A stretch of 64,000 nucleotides of DNA. Source: Curtobacterium flaccumfaciens UCD-AKU (lineage in GTDB: Bacteria > Actinomycetota > Actinomycetes > Actinomycetales > Microbacteriaceae). Positions 54,986 to 63,818 of this stretch are shown here, in pieces. The stretch spans positions 181,023 to 245,022 of the forward strand of contig NZ_KB714628.1 in the NCBI RefSeq assembly GCF_000349565.1, in the 5' to 3' direction. The notes beneath the pieces were generated by a model. That model saw only the letters and a list, made by a program, of their open reading frames with translations, searched no databases and was not told the origin of the DNA. Positions within the stretch are counted from its first letter, which is position 1; each line of letters begins with the position of its first letter. The translations under genes were made by a program, and so were the position numbers.

Positions 54986-55818
54986 GGGTGACCTTCCTGG
55001 TGGGGGGTGGTGGGGTTCAGTGCCGCGACGACGGCGTCGAGCAGGGCTTCTGCGGACCGGTCGTGTGCGACGGCGTGCACGGGCAGGCCGGCGGCACGTG
55101 CGTCGGTTGCGGTCCCGGGGCCGATGCAGGCCACGGTGGTGCGGGGGTCGAGCGGGGTCATCCGGCGGGCGATCTCGCGGGCGACGCTGCCGCTCGTCAC
55201 GAGCACCGCAGCGGGCGCCGTTTCGAAGGTGATCGGCTCGTCGCCGGTCCCCACGGTACGGTACGCGACCACGTCGTCCACGTCGATGCCGCGGGCACGC
55301 AGGCCGTCGACGAGCGTGGGTGCCGCGATCTCGGAGCGGGGGAACAGCACGGTGCCGTCGGTGTCCGGCAGCTCCTGCACCAGTCCGGCGGCGGACGTCT
55401 CGGCCGGGACCAGGTCGACGACCCAGCCCGCAGCGCGCGCGGCACGGGCGGTCGGCTCGCCGACCGCGGCGACGCGCACCCCGGCCGGGAGGCCCGCCAC
55501 GCGTCCCGCCAGGACCGTCACGGCCGTCGCACTGGTCACCACGACCCATGCGTAACCAGCCACGTTGGTTCCGTCACCGACAGAACCGGGTGATCCGGGC
55601 CTCCCGGCCGCACCGGAGGCGACCAGTCGCCGGACCGCAGCGTCGAGCGCGGAGGGGTCCGACGGCGGAGCGTCCGTGATGAGGGGGACGACGACGGGGG
55701 CGAGCCCACGGGCCCGGGCGGCCGCGGCGACCCGGTCCCCCCACGCACCGCCACGCGGGACGAGGACGACCGGGGGTCGCGCCTCGTCCGTCGCGGTGGT
55801 GGAGGGTTCCGTGGTGAC
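54982..55818 (-). CDS. hemD: Uroporphyrinogen-III synthase with no canonical start
   Basis: Coding sequence for a typical HemD ([20 protein letters not shown]... [14 protein letters not shown] ... [13 protein letters not shown]) extends upstream to about 55818, in the same frame as hemC and just after its TAG (55824-55822). No ATG, GTG or TTG lies between that TAG and the conserved N-terminus. At the expected start the codon is GTC (followed by ACC ACG GAA), one base from GTG. The first usable GTG, at 55563, would drop about 85 residues of domain 1. About 278 aa if started at GTC. Either a mutated/non-AUG start, read-through from hemC, or a sequence error. Confidence 0.8.
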   Translation of the reverse strand, partial: VTTEPSTTATDEARPPVVLVPRGGAWGDRVAAAARARGLAPVVVPLITDAPPSDPSALDAAVRRLVASGAAGRPGSPGSVGDGTNVAGYAWVVVTSATAVTVLAGRVAGLPAGVRVAAVGEPTARAARAAGWVVDLVPAETSAAGLVQELPDTDGTVLFPRSEIAAPTLVDGLRARGIDVDDVVAYRTVGTGDEPITFETAPAAVLVTSGSVAREIARRMTPLDPRTTVACIGPGTATDARAAGLPVHAVAHDRSAEALLDAVVAALNPTTPHQEGHP

Positions 55819-55821
55819 CGC

Positions 55822-56874
55822 CTACTCGGCCGGCGTCGCCAGGCCGGGGCCCGCGGTGTACGGCCCGTCCGTGGTGTCCTCGGCGACGGTGGTCGCCAGG
55901 TCGGCGAGCTCCGCAGCACCGTTCTCGAGCAGCTCGGTCGCCACGCGGCCACCGACCGCGAGCGCCTCGTCGAGACGGTCCTGCGCCGAACCGTCGAGCA
56001 CGGCCGCGTGCGATGCGGTGCGGTACTCGGTGCCGTCGGGGCGGTAGACGGTCGCGGACACGAGCAGGAGCTCGGTGTCCACGACGGCCGTCGCACCGAT
56101 CGGAGCGGAGCAGCCGGCCTCGAGCTTGGCGAGCACCTCGCGCTCGGCCGTCACCGTGAGGCGGGTCGGGGCGTGCTCGATCTTGCGGAGTGCCGCGAGC
56201 AGCCCCCGGTCGGTCTCGTCCGTGCGGATCTCGACCGCGAGCGCACCCTGCCCGGGAGCACTCGGCCAGAAGCCGAGGTCGAGCAGTTCGGTGGCCGCCG
56301 ACAGGCGGTCGATGCGCCCCAGGCCGGCGGCGGCGAGCACCACGGCGTCCAGGTCGTCGTCCACCCGACCGAGGCGGGTGTCGATGTTGCCGCGGATGTC
56401 GACGACGTCCAGGTCGGGCCGTGCGGCACGGAGCTGCGCGGCACGGCGCGGCGAACCGGTACCGACCTTCGCGCGGTCCGGCAGCGTGTCGACGGTCGCA
56501 CCGTTCCGGGCGACGAGGACGTCGCGGGCGTCCGCCCGCTTCGGGACGGCACCGATCGTCAGACCCGGGTACGGGGCGGTCGGCAGGTCCTTCAGCGAGT
56601 GCACGAGCACGTCGACCTCGCCGGCGACCAGGGCTTCACGCAGGGCACTGGCGAAGACACCGGTGCCGCCGAGCGAGGCCAGGGACGCACGGTTCGTGTC
56701 GCCCTCGCTCGTGACGGTGACGAGTTCGACGGGTCGACCGGCCGCCTTCGCAAGGCGGTCGGCGACGTCCTGCGACTGCGCGACCGCGAGCCGGCTGGCA
56801 CGGGTGCCGAGCCGGATCGGGGCCGGGCGATCGGGGGACGTCGTGTTGGGGTCGTTCACGGGTGCGTCGGTCAC
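55822..56874 (-). CDS. hemC: Hydroxymethylbilane synthase
   Basis: 350 aa. Polymerises four porphobilinogens. RLGTRASRLAVAQSQ N-terminus, HSLKDLP, GTGSPRRAAQLRA and the dipyrromethane-cofactor Cys in EAGCSAPIGA. GTG at 56874 overlaps the ferrochelatase stop (GTGA). Immediately followed in frame by hemD coding sequence after the TAG. Confidence 0.95.
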   Translation of the reverse strand: MTDAPVNDPNTTSPDRPAPIRLGTRASRLAVAQSQDVADRLAKAAGRPVELVTVTSEGDTNRASLASLGGTGVFASALREALVAGEVDVLVHSLKDLPTAPYPGLTIGAVPKRADARDVLVARNGATVDTLPDRAKVGTGSPRRAAQLRAARPDLDVVDIRGNIDTRLGRVDDDLDAVVLAAAGLGRIDRLSAATELLDLGFWPSAPGQGALAVEIRTDETDRGLLAALRKIEHAPTRLTVTAEREVLAKLEAGCSAPIGATAVVDTELLLVSATVYRPDGTEYRTASHAAVLDGSAQDRLDEALAVGGRVATELLENGAAELADLATTVAEDTTDGPYTAGPGLATPAE

Positions 56875-58103
56875 GGGGCGACGCCGGCGGCGGCGGGCTT
56901 GAACCCCGCTCGCACGTTCTCGCAGCAGCCCGGACGGCACACGTCGTACCAGGGGCCGATGTCGGTCATGTGCGGACGCTCGGCCTTCGGCGTGCCGTTG
57001 ACCCGCTCGAGCACCAGGTCGACGAGACCGGACACGTAGGCCGGGTCGATGCCGGGGGTCTGCGTGCGGAGCGACCAGAAGCCGAGCTCACCGGCGGTCT
57101 CGGTGGCTTCCTCGTCGAGGTCCCACATGACCTCCATGTGGTCGCTGACGAAGCCGAGCGGGACGATCAGCACGGCACGCGTCGGGCCGCCCTTGAGGTC
57201 CTCGTTCATGTAGTCGTTGATGTCCGGCTCGAGCCACGGCTGCGTCGGGGGGCCGGAACGCGACTGGTAGACGAGCTTCCAGGCGGGCTTCGACGTGCCC
57301 TGCAGGTGGGCGTGCTCGGGCTGCTCGAGGAGCTCGGCCCAGGCCTGGTCGAGCACGACCTCGCCCACGGCGAGGTGCTGCGCCTCGTACGCGCCGTGCT
57401 CGTCGAACCCGCGGTAGTCGGGGCCGGAGCGGGCGGCGTCGGTCGAGGGGATCGAGTGCGTCGAGAAGAGCACCTGCAGCTCGGTCGCGACGTCCAGGCC
57501 ATCGTTCTCGGCGATCGCGCGGGCCATGCCGTCGCGGACGCCGTCGATGAACGGGCGGACGAAGCCCGGGTGGTCGAAGAACTGGCGGACCTTGTCGATC
57601 TGGATCGTGTCGATCAGACCGGTCTCGTTGAGCACGCGGGCGTAGTCCTCGCGGTACTGCCGGCAGCTCGAGAACGACGAGTACGCGCTCGTGGCGATGG
57701 CGACGAGCTTGGTGTAGCCCTTGTCCGCCGCCTCGGTGAAGGCCTCTTCGAGGTAGGGCGCCCAGTTGCGGTTGCCCCAGAGCACCGGCATGTCGATGCC
57801 GCGCGACGCCAGCTCGGCCTCGAGCGCGGCCTTGAGCGCACGGTTCTGCGCGTTGATCGGGCTCACGCCGCCGAAGTGGCGGTAGTGGTGCGCGACTTCT
57901 TCGAGCCGCTCGTCCGGGATCCCGCGACCGCGGGTGACGTTGCGCAGGAAGGGGATGACGTCGTCCTGGCCCTCGGGGCCGCCGAAGCCCGCGAGCAGGA
58001 TCGCGTCGTACGCGGTCGGGGTCTCGACGTGCTCGGGTCCGGACGCTGCCGCTGGGGTCGCGGCGAGGACCTGGCCGTTCGTGATCATGCTGGTGTCGGT
58101 CAT
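56871..58103 (-). CDS. cpfC: Coproporphyrin III ferrochelatase
   Basis: 410 aa (hemH). LLAGFGGPEGQDDVIPFL start of the domain; ferrochelatase core with STHSIPSTD. Cys147 (SSCRQYRED) and the C-terminal CRPGCC (389, 393, 394) give four Cys suited to the 2Fe-2S cluster known in actinobacterial ferrochelatases. Inserts iron into coproporphyrin III. ATG overlaps the chdC stop. Confidence 0.93.
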   Translation of the reverse strand: MTDTSMITNGQVLAATPAAASGPEHVETPTAYDAILLAGFGGPEGQDDVIPFLRNVTRGRGIPDERLEEVAHHYRHFGGVSPINAQNRALKAALEAELASRGIDMPVLWGNRNWAPYLEEAFTEAADKGYTKLVAIATSAYSSFSSCRQYREDYARVLNETGLIDTIQIDKVRQFFDHPGFVRPFIDGVRDGMARAIAENDGLDVATELQVLFSTHSIPSTDAARSGPDYRGFDEHGAYEAQHLAVGEVVLDQAWAELLEQPEHAHLQGTSKPAWKLVYQSRSGPPTQPWLEPDINDYMNEDLKGGPTRAVLIVPLGFVSDHMEVMWDLDEEATETAGELGFWSLRTQTPGIDPAYVSGLVDLVLERVNGTPKAERPHMTDIGPWYDVCRPGCCENVRAGFKPAAAGVAP

Positions 58104-58852
58104 GACAGCACCTCCGGGAGTTCGGCGGTCGTCACGCGACGACCCGTGAAGAAGGGGACCTCTTCGCGCACGTGCATGCGCGCCTCGGTGTAACGGAGAT
58201 CGCGCATCAGGTCGACGAGGTCGACCAGGTCCGGGCTCTCGAGCGGCAGGATCCACTCGTAGTCGCTCAGGGCGAAGGTCGCGATGGTGTTCGTGAGCAC
58301 GCGGCGGTACTTCGCGCCGGCGATGCCGTGGTCGCGGAGCATCTTCGAGCGCTCGTCCTCGGGCAGCAGGTACCACTCGTAGGAGCGGACGAACGGGTAC
58401 ACCGTGATCCACGCCTCGGGGTCCTTGCCGCGCAGGAACGCGGGGGTGTGCCGCTTGTTGAACTCGGCTTCGCGGTGCATGGCCATCACGTGCCACACCG
58501 GCTCGGCGTCCTGGAACAGTCCGGTGCGGCGGATCTCGCGCAGCACGGCCTGGATCGCCTGTGCGTCGTCGCCGTGCAGCCAGACCATGACGTCGGCGTC
58601 GGCGCGGAAGGCCGAGACGTCGTAGAAGCCACGGATCGTGACCCCGCGCTCGGCGGCGCTGGCGATCACGGTGTCGAGTTCGGCCACGGCGTCGTCGCCG
58701 ACGCGGTGGATCGGACCGAGGGGCCGGCGGAACACTGCCCAGAGGGCGTACGCCGTCAGCAGGTTCGGGTCGATCCCGGAGTCCGGGTGACCGGTCTCGG
58801 CGGGTTCGGCGTGGGGGTGGTCGTTCGCGGGCACGGGCGCGTCGGAGCTCAT
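58100..58852 (-). CDS. chdC: Coproheme decarboxylase (HemQ)
   Basis: 250 aa. Turns coproheme into haem b with peroxide. Catalytic Tyr152 in YPFVRSYEWY and His175 in RDHGIAG match ChdC. About 30 extra N-terminal residues rich in Pro/His/Glu. First gene of the tightly overlapping haem operon; 68 bp upstream spacer. Confidence 0.93.
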   Translation of the reverse strand: MSSDAPVPANDHPHAEPAETGHPDSGIDPNLLTAYALWAVFRRPLGPIHRVGDDAVAELDTVIASAAERGVTIRGFYDVSAFRADADVMVWLHGDDAQAIQAVLREIRRTGLFQDAEPVWHVMAMHREAEFNKRHTPAFLRGKDPEAWITVYPFVRSYEWYLLPEDERSKMLRDHGIAGAKYRRVLTNTIATFALSDYEWILPLESPDLVDLVDLMRDLRYTEARMHVREEVPFFTGRRVTTAELPEVLS

Positions 58853-58920
58853 GGATCCATTGTCCTATCGGTTGCCAGGGTGGTGGCCGCCCCGCCTCCG
58901 GTGGACCGCGCTCGGGCGGT

Positions 58921-59151
58921 CTACCGCCGTCGGAGCACCATCACGACGATACCCCCGACCACTGCCACGCCGGCTGCGAGACCGGCCAGGTAGGGGACGG
59001 GCTGCTCGTCGAGGCCGCGCTTGAACCTCGACGCGGCGATCCCGATCTGCTTCGGGACGTTGAGCTTGTCCTCGATCGCGTCGAGGGTGTCGAACAACTG
59101 GGCGCGGGTCGCGGCGACGCGGGCAGCGAGATCGTCGTGCGGGTCGGTCAC
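58921..59151 (-). CDS. DUF3618 protein
   Basis: 76 aa. RVAATRAQLFDTLDAIEDKLN helix, then one TM helix near the C-terminus (LAGLAAGVAVVGGIVVMV) and RRR end. GTG with GGAGG upstream. In this family the protein often accompanies Holin-X and YtxH-like genes, as here. Confidence 0.8.
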   Translation of the reverse strand: MTDPHDDLAARVAATRAQLFDTLDAIEDKLNVPKQIGIAASRFKRGLDEQPVPYLAGLAAGVAVVGGIVVMVLRRR

Positions 59152-59192
59152 GGTTCCTCCGTCGGTGGTGCGGCTGTCGGGGCTGTCGGCAC

Positions 59193-59651
59193 TCAGGAGC
59201 GGCTGTCGACGTCCGGCTTGCGGCTGCCGTACTGCGTCGGCGGGGTCGGCTTCTTGCCGAGGCCCTTGACCGCGTTGATGTCGTTCTTGACGCTGTCGAT
59301 CGTGCGCTTGGGCGTGAGGGGCAGGCCCTTCTTCAGGCGCTTCCAGCCGACCAGGCCGAGGATCGCGGCGATGACGAGCATCACCACGGCCACCACCAGT
59401 GCGGCCAGCCACGCCGGCATCACGGTCGCCAGGCCCATCACGGCTGCGGTCAGCAGGACGCCGATCGCGTAGAGCACCACGACGAGCGCACCGACCAGCA
59501 GCCCGGCTGCCAGACCGAAGATCTTCGCCTTCGCGAGCATCTCGGCCTTGAGCAGGTCGATCTCGCCCTTGACCAGGCCCTTGACGAGCTTCGGGACGTC
59601 ACCGACCAGGCCGAACAGCGAACGCGACTTGCGATCGCGGGTGTCCGTCAT
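59193..59651 (-). CDS. Actinobacterial Holin-X / DUF1469 family protein
   Basis: 152 aa with two or three TM helices (AGLLVGALVVVLYAIGVLL; WLAALVVAVVMLVIAAILGLV). A basic N-terminus and C-terminal tail flank them. Not a phage gene by context; the name is historical. ATG overlaps the upstream gene stop by 4 nt. Confidence 0.8.
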   Translation of the reverse strand: MTDTRDRKSRSLFGLVGDVPKLVKGLVKGEIDLLKAEMLAKAKIFGLAAGLLVGALVVVLYAIGVLLTAAVMGLATVMPAWLAALVVAVVMLVIAAILGLVGWKRLKKGLPLTPKRTIDSVKNDINAVKGLGKKPTPPTQYGSRKPDVDSRS

Positions 59652-59902
59652 GAGGTGGTGGTGTCCTTCTTCTGGCCGACCTTGCGGACGGCCTTCTTGG
59701 TGGTCTCACCGATGAACTCGGCGACGTCTGGGGTCTTGTCGGCGATGAAGTCTTCAGCGACGTGCACGCCCTTCTGGACGCCGTTGCTGTTCCAGACCTT
59801 GCCGCTGACGGTCTTGATCTGCTCGTACCGCGCCCGTCCGGCTCGCGATCCCAGGACGTACCCGAGTGCGGCGCCGGCGACGAACAGGAGCTTTCCGCGC
59901 AT
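59648..59902 (-). CDS. YtxH-like small membrane protein
   Basis: 84 aa. N-terminal TM helix (LLFVAGAALGYVLGSRAGRARYEQI is the YtxH pattern) and a Lys-rich amphipathic tail. GGAGG precedes the ATG. First of three small membrane genes inserted between the two halves of the haem cluster. Confidence 0.75.
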   Translation of the reverse strand: MRGKLLFVAGAALGYVLGSRAGRARYEQIKTVSGKVWNSNGVQKGVHVAEDFIADKTPDVAEFIGETTKKAVRKVGQKKDTTTS

Positions 59903-60002
59903 GTGCGATTCCTCCGTGCATTGGTTGTGCGGTGGTCATGCACCGAACGGAATACGTCCGGCGGTCTCACCAACAGTAGCCCTCAGGGGCTGCGCGGTCC
60001 GC

Positions 60003-61319
60003 TCAGGAACGAAGGAGCTCGTCGGCTGCCTTCCGGGCCGCGCCGATGATGCCCGCCAGGCCGCGTCCGGTCGAGGCCTCGCCGATGCCGACGACACCCT
60101 CGGCCAGCCCGGCTTCGGTCAGGTCCGGCCCGTACCAGCCGACGCGTGCGGCCCCGCTGACGCGGTCCGCCGTGATCGGCACGCCGAGCAGCGTGGAGGC
60201 GTCCTGCAGGGCACGGCTGCCGACGGGGTCGGCCGGGTCGACCGGGAGGCTCGTGGCCACGCCCGCCGTGTCCGTCGCGCTGGTCGCGTAGCTGAGTCGC
60301 AGGACGTGGCGTCCGTCCGCCACGTCGGCCAGCCACGGCCACTTCACGGTGGCGTGCGTCAGGGCCTTCGCCGAGACGGCCTGCGCGTCCGGGTGCACGA
60401 GCATGCCGGTGCCACGCGGGGCGGCGTCGAGCTCCGGCTGGTCGACGACGAGCGTGACGAGCTGGATGCCCGTCCGGTCGGGTGCAGCCGTGCGCTCCGG
60501 GTCGGCGACGGAGGAAAAGGTGTGCTGGGCCGGCAGCCGTTCGGTGGTGCCGTCGGCGCGGACGGTCTCCACCGCGTGCGCCTCGATCCGGGTCGCCCGG
60601 GTGTGCAGTCGGACGTCGACGCCGTAGGTGGCCATGTCGGCGACGAGTTCGTCCACGAGCCGCACCGTGCCACCGCGGATCCCCTGCACCGGGGTGCCGG
60701 CGGCCGCCCGTGCCCGCAGCGACAGGACCGCCCGTGCCAGGGAGCCCTCGCGCAGCAGTGCGGCGCGCAGGCCCGGAGCCACCCGGTCGGGGTCGAGCTG
60801 GTCGGGGTGGGTGGAGTGCACGCCACCGGCGATCGGCACCACCAGGTCGTCGAGCACCCGCTCCCCCATGCGCCGGCGGACGAGTTCGCCGAGCGAGGAG
60901 GCCTTGGCGCCCACCGGAGCCGGCAGCAACGAGTCCATCTGGGCGCGCAGACCGCCCTGCTGTCCGACCACGGCCAGCACGTCGGCCGCCATCGGGGTGC
61001 TCGGGATGCCGAGGAGCCCGGTCGCGGGGATCGGCGAGGTCCGGCCGTCGCGGGTCATCAGCCACGCGCCGCGGGGGTCGGGGGCGACGACGTCGTTGCC
61101 CAGTCCCAGCTCGGTCGCCAGGCGGCCGACGGCGTCCGTGCGGGTGGCGAACGAGTCCGCCGCCATGTCCAGGTCGATCCCGCCGACGGTGTGCCGACGG
61201 ATCATGCCCCCGAGCTCGCCCGAGGACTCGACGAGCACCACGTGGGCGCCGCCCTTGGCCAGGTCACGCGCGGTGACGAGCCCGGCGATCCCGCCGCCGA
61301 CCACGACGACGTCGGTCAT
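60003..61319 (-). CDS. cgoX: Coproporphyrinogen III oxidase (CgoX/HemY type)
   Basis: 438 aa FAD enzyme. VVVGGGIAGLVTARDL dinucleotide-binding loop, an ESSGELGGMIRR segment and GIGEASTGRGLAGIIGAARK C-terminal FAD motif. Oxidises coproporphyrinogen III in the coproporphyrin route. ATG overlaps the hemE stop. Confidence 0.93.
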   Translation of the reverse strand: MTDVVVVGGGIAGLVTARDLAKGGAHVVLVESSGELGGMIRRHTVGGIDLDMAADSFATRTDAVGRLATELGLGNDVVAPDPRGAWLMTRDGRTSPIPATGLLGIPSTPMAADVLAVVGQQGGLRAQMDSLLPAPVGAKASSLGELVRRRMGERVLDDLVVPIAGGVHSTHPDQLDPDRVAPGLRAALLREGSLARAVLSLRARAAAGTPVQGIRGGTVRLVDELVADMATYGVDVRLHTRATRIEAHAVETVRADGTTERLPAQHTFSSVADPERTAAPDRTGIQLVTLVVDQPELDAAPRGTGMLVHPDAQAVSAKALTHATVKWPWLADVADGRHVLRLSYATSATDTAGVATSLPVDPADPVGSRALQDASTLLGVPITADRVSGAARVGWYGPDLTEAGLAEGVVGIGEASTGRGLAGIIGAARKAADELLRS

Positions 61320-62422
61320 GCGCCGGCTCCGTCCCCGAGGGAGTGGACGAGCTCGACCACGCGGGTCAGGACGTCCGGGTCGGTCTCCGGCGGGACCCCG
61401 TGGCCCAGGTTCACGACGTGGGCCCGTGCGGCACCGCCCCGACGGACGACGTCGCGGACGTGCGCTTCGAGGACGTCCCACGGCGCCGATAGCATCGCCG
61501 GGTCGATGTTGCCCTGCACGCTGACGCCGGTGCCGACGCGCTGGACTGCCTGGTCGAGGGGCAGGCGCCAGTCGACCCCGATCGCGTCGACGCCGACGGT
61601 GTCCGTGCCGAAGGTCGTCATGTCGGCCAGGACCTCGCCGCTGCCGACACCGAAGTGGATGCGCGGGACCCCGAGCTCGGCGACGTACGACATGGCCCGG
61701 GCGGAGTGCGGCGCGACGTACCGGATGTAGTCGGCGCGGGAGAGCGACCCGACCCACGAGTCGAACAGCTGCGCGGCCGAGGCCCCGGCGAGCACCTGGG
61801 CCCGCAGGAACATCCCGGACACCTCGGCGGCCCAGGCGAGCAGCCGCGACCAGGTCTCGGGGTCGGCGTGCATGAGCGTGCGCGCGCGGATGTGGTCCTT
61901 CGACGGGCCGCCCTCGACCAGGTAGGCGGCCAGGGTGAACGGTGCCCCCGCGAAGCCGATCAGCGGGGTGTCGCCGAGCTGCTCGACCGTTCGGCGGACG
62001 GCCTGCTCGATGGGGGCGAGGGCCGCGGGGTCGAGCTGCTCGAGCGCGTCGACGTCCGCGGGGGTGCGGATCGGCGACGAGAGCACCGGACCACGACCGG
62101 GGACGATCTCGACGTCCACGCCGGCGAGCTTGATCGGCACGACGATGTCGCTGAAGAAGATGCCCGCGTCGACCCCGTGCCGGCGCACCGGCTGCAGGGT
62201 GATCTCCGACGCCATCTCCGGGTCGAGGCACGCATCGAGCATGGCTGTGCCGATCCGAAGCTCGCGGTACTCCGGCAGGGACCGTCCGGCCTGCCGCATG
62301 AACCACACCGGGAGCGTCTCCGGACGGTCACCCCGCAGGGCCCGTACCAGGCGGGAACCACTCGTCCGCCCTGATGCCAGGGGGTGGGAGTCGGGGAGGG
62401 ATGTGCTCGTCGCTTCGGTCAC
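61316..62422 (-). CDS. hemE: Uroporphyrinogen decarboxylase
   Basis: 368 aa. PVWFMRQAGRSLPEYRELR and GFAGAPFTLAAYLVEGG are the HemE signatures. Produces coproporphyrinogen III. GTG start at 62422 with GGGAGA upstream. Divergent from hemA across 38 bp. Confidence 0.95.
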   Translation of the reverse strand: MTEATSTSLPDSHPLASGRTSGSRLVRALRGDRPETLPVWFMRQAGRSLPEYRELRIGTAMLDACLDPEMASEITLQPVRRHGVDAGIFFSDIVVPIKLAGVDVEIVPGRGPVLSSPIRTPADVDALEQLDPAALAPIEQAVRRTVEQLGDTPLIGFAGAPFTLAAYLVEGGPSKDHIRARTLMHADPETWSRLLAWAAEVSGMFLRAQVLAGASAAQLFDSWVGSLSRADYIRYVAPHSARAMSYVAELGVPRIHFGVGSGEVLADMTTFGTDTVGVDAIGVDWRLPLDQAVQRVGTGVSVQGNIDPAMLSAPWDVLEAHVRDVVRRGGAARAHVVNLGHGVPPETDPDVLTRVVELVHSLGDGAGA

Positions 62423-62460
62423 CGGATGATTCTCCCATCGAGCGCGTTACCATTGACTAC

Positions 62461-63783
62461 GTGCTCATCTGTCTCACGGCGTCGCATCGCAACGCCAGCT
62501 TCGATCTCCTGGAGCGACTGAGCATCGGTGCACCCGCGGCAGCCAGCCGACTCGTCACGGATGCCGGCGTCCTCGACGGTGCAGTGGTCCTCGCGACCTG
62601 CAACCGCTTCGAGGCGTACCTGGACATCGCGGGCGACGAGAGCGACTCCGCCGTCTCCGCCACCGTGCAGGCCGTGGCCGCCGCGAGCGACCTCGACGCG
62701 ACCGAGGTCCTGGACTCCGTCAACGTGCTCGGCGGCAAGGACGTCGTGCAGCACCTGTTCGCCGTGTCGAGTGGTCTCGAGTCCGTCGTCGTCGGCGAGA
62801 CCGAGATCTCCGGCCAGGTCCGTCGCTCGCTCGAGGACGCCCGGTCGAACGGCACCACCACCTCGGACCTCGAGCGCCTGTTCCAAGAGGCCGCGCACAC
62901 CTCGCGCGGCGTCAAGACCCGCACCCGCATCGGCGCCGCCGGCCGGTCGCTCGTGCGCCTCGGCCTCGAACTCGCCTCGTCGCGCGTCACCGACTGGGCC
63001 CGCACCCGCGTGCTGCTCGTCGGCACCGGCAGCTACGCGGCGACCACCATCGCCGCCCTGCGCGACCGCGGTGCCACGAACATCCAGGTCTTCTCGCCCT
63101 CGGGTCGCGCGTCCTGGTTCGCCGCCAAGCACGACCTCGTCGCCACCCGTGACCTGCGCCAGGCCATCGGGGCGAGCGACGTCCTGATCACCTGCACCTC
63201 GAGCGAGGTCCCGGTCGTCGCACCGGCCGACCTCGACGACGGGGTCCGCCGCATCGTCATCGACCTCGGGCTCCCCCGCAACGTCGACCCCGCGGCCGCC
63301 GGCGTCGACGGCGTCGAGCTGCTCGACCTCGAGACGATCAGCATCCACGCCCCGATCTCCGAGCTGAACGCCGAGTCCGAAGCGCGCGCGATGGTCGACG
63401 ACGCCGTGTCCCGGTTCCGCGCGCAGGCGATGGAGCAGTCGACGACCCCGGCGCTCGTGGCGTTCCGCAAGCACGTGTTCGACATCCTCGACGACGAGAT
63501 CGAGCGGGCCAAGCGCCGCGCGGACGCCGACGGCGAGTCCGTCGAGCACACCGAGCGGGCGCTCCGGCACCTGGTCGGCGTCCTGCTGCACCGTCCGTCG
63601 GTCCGCGCCCGTGAGCTCGGTCGCGCCGGTCGCGGCGAGGAGTTCGTCGGGGCGATCGACTCCCTGTACGGCGTCCGTCCCGACGCCGAACCGGAGCTGC
63701 CGTCGCCCGTCGTCCCGCTGGCCGACCGCACGGCCCTGGACCCGACCACCCCGGGTCGCGACGACCAGGCGGACGCGAGCTGA
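62461..63783 (+). CDS. hemA: Glutamyl-tRNA reductase
   Basis: 440 aa. First committed haem step. Catalytic Cys47 in ATCNRFEAYL; GETEISGQVRRSLEDAR; NADPH-binding VLLVGTGSYAATTIAAL. GTG at 62461 lies 7 nt after TACCAT (62448-62453), the leaderless pattern; only 38 bp separate it from hemE. Confidence 0.94.
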   Translation: MLICLTASHRNASFDLLERLSIGAPAAASRLVTDAGVLDGAVVLATCNRFEAYLDIAGDESDSAVSATVQAVAAASDLDATEVLDSVNVLGGKDVVQHLFAVSSGLESVVVGETEISGQVRRSLEDARSNGTTTSDLERLFQEAAHTSRGVKTRTRIGAAGRSLVRLGLELASSRVTDWARTRVLLVGTGSYAATTIAALRDRGATNIQVFSPSGRASWFAAKHDLVATRDLRQAIGASDVLITCTSSEVPVVAPADLDDGVRRIVIDLGLPRNVDPAAAGVDGVELLDLETISIHAPISELNAESEARAMVDDAVSRFRAQAMEQSTTPALVAFRKHVFDILDDEIERAKRRADADGESVEHTERALRHLVGVLLHRPSVRARELGRAGRGEEFVGAIDSLYGVRPDAEPELPSPVVPLADRTALDPTTPGRDDQADAS

Positions 63784-63818
63784 GCCTCCAGACAGGCGCC
63801 CAACCACCCACACTGCGC

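Noticed and set aside
59193-59902. Prophage remnant suggested by a holin-family gene
   Set aside because: No other phage genes nearby; Holin-X (DUF1469) proteins are ordinary chromosomal membrane proteins in actinobacteria and occur with YtxH and DUF3618 genes.
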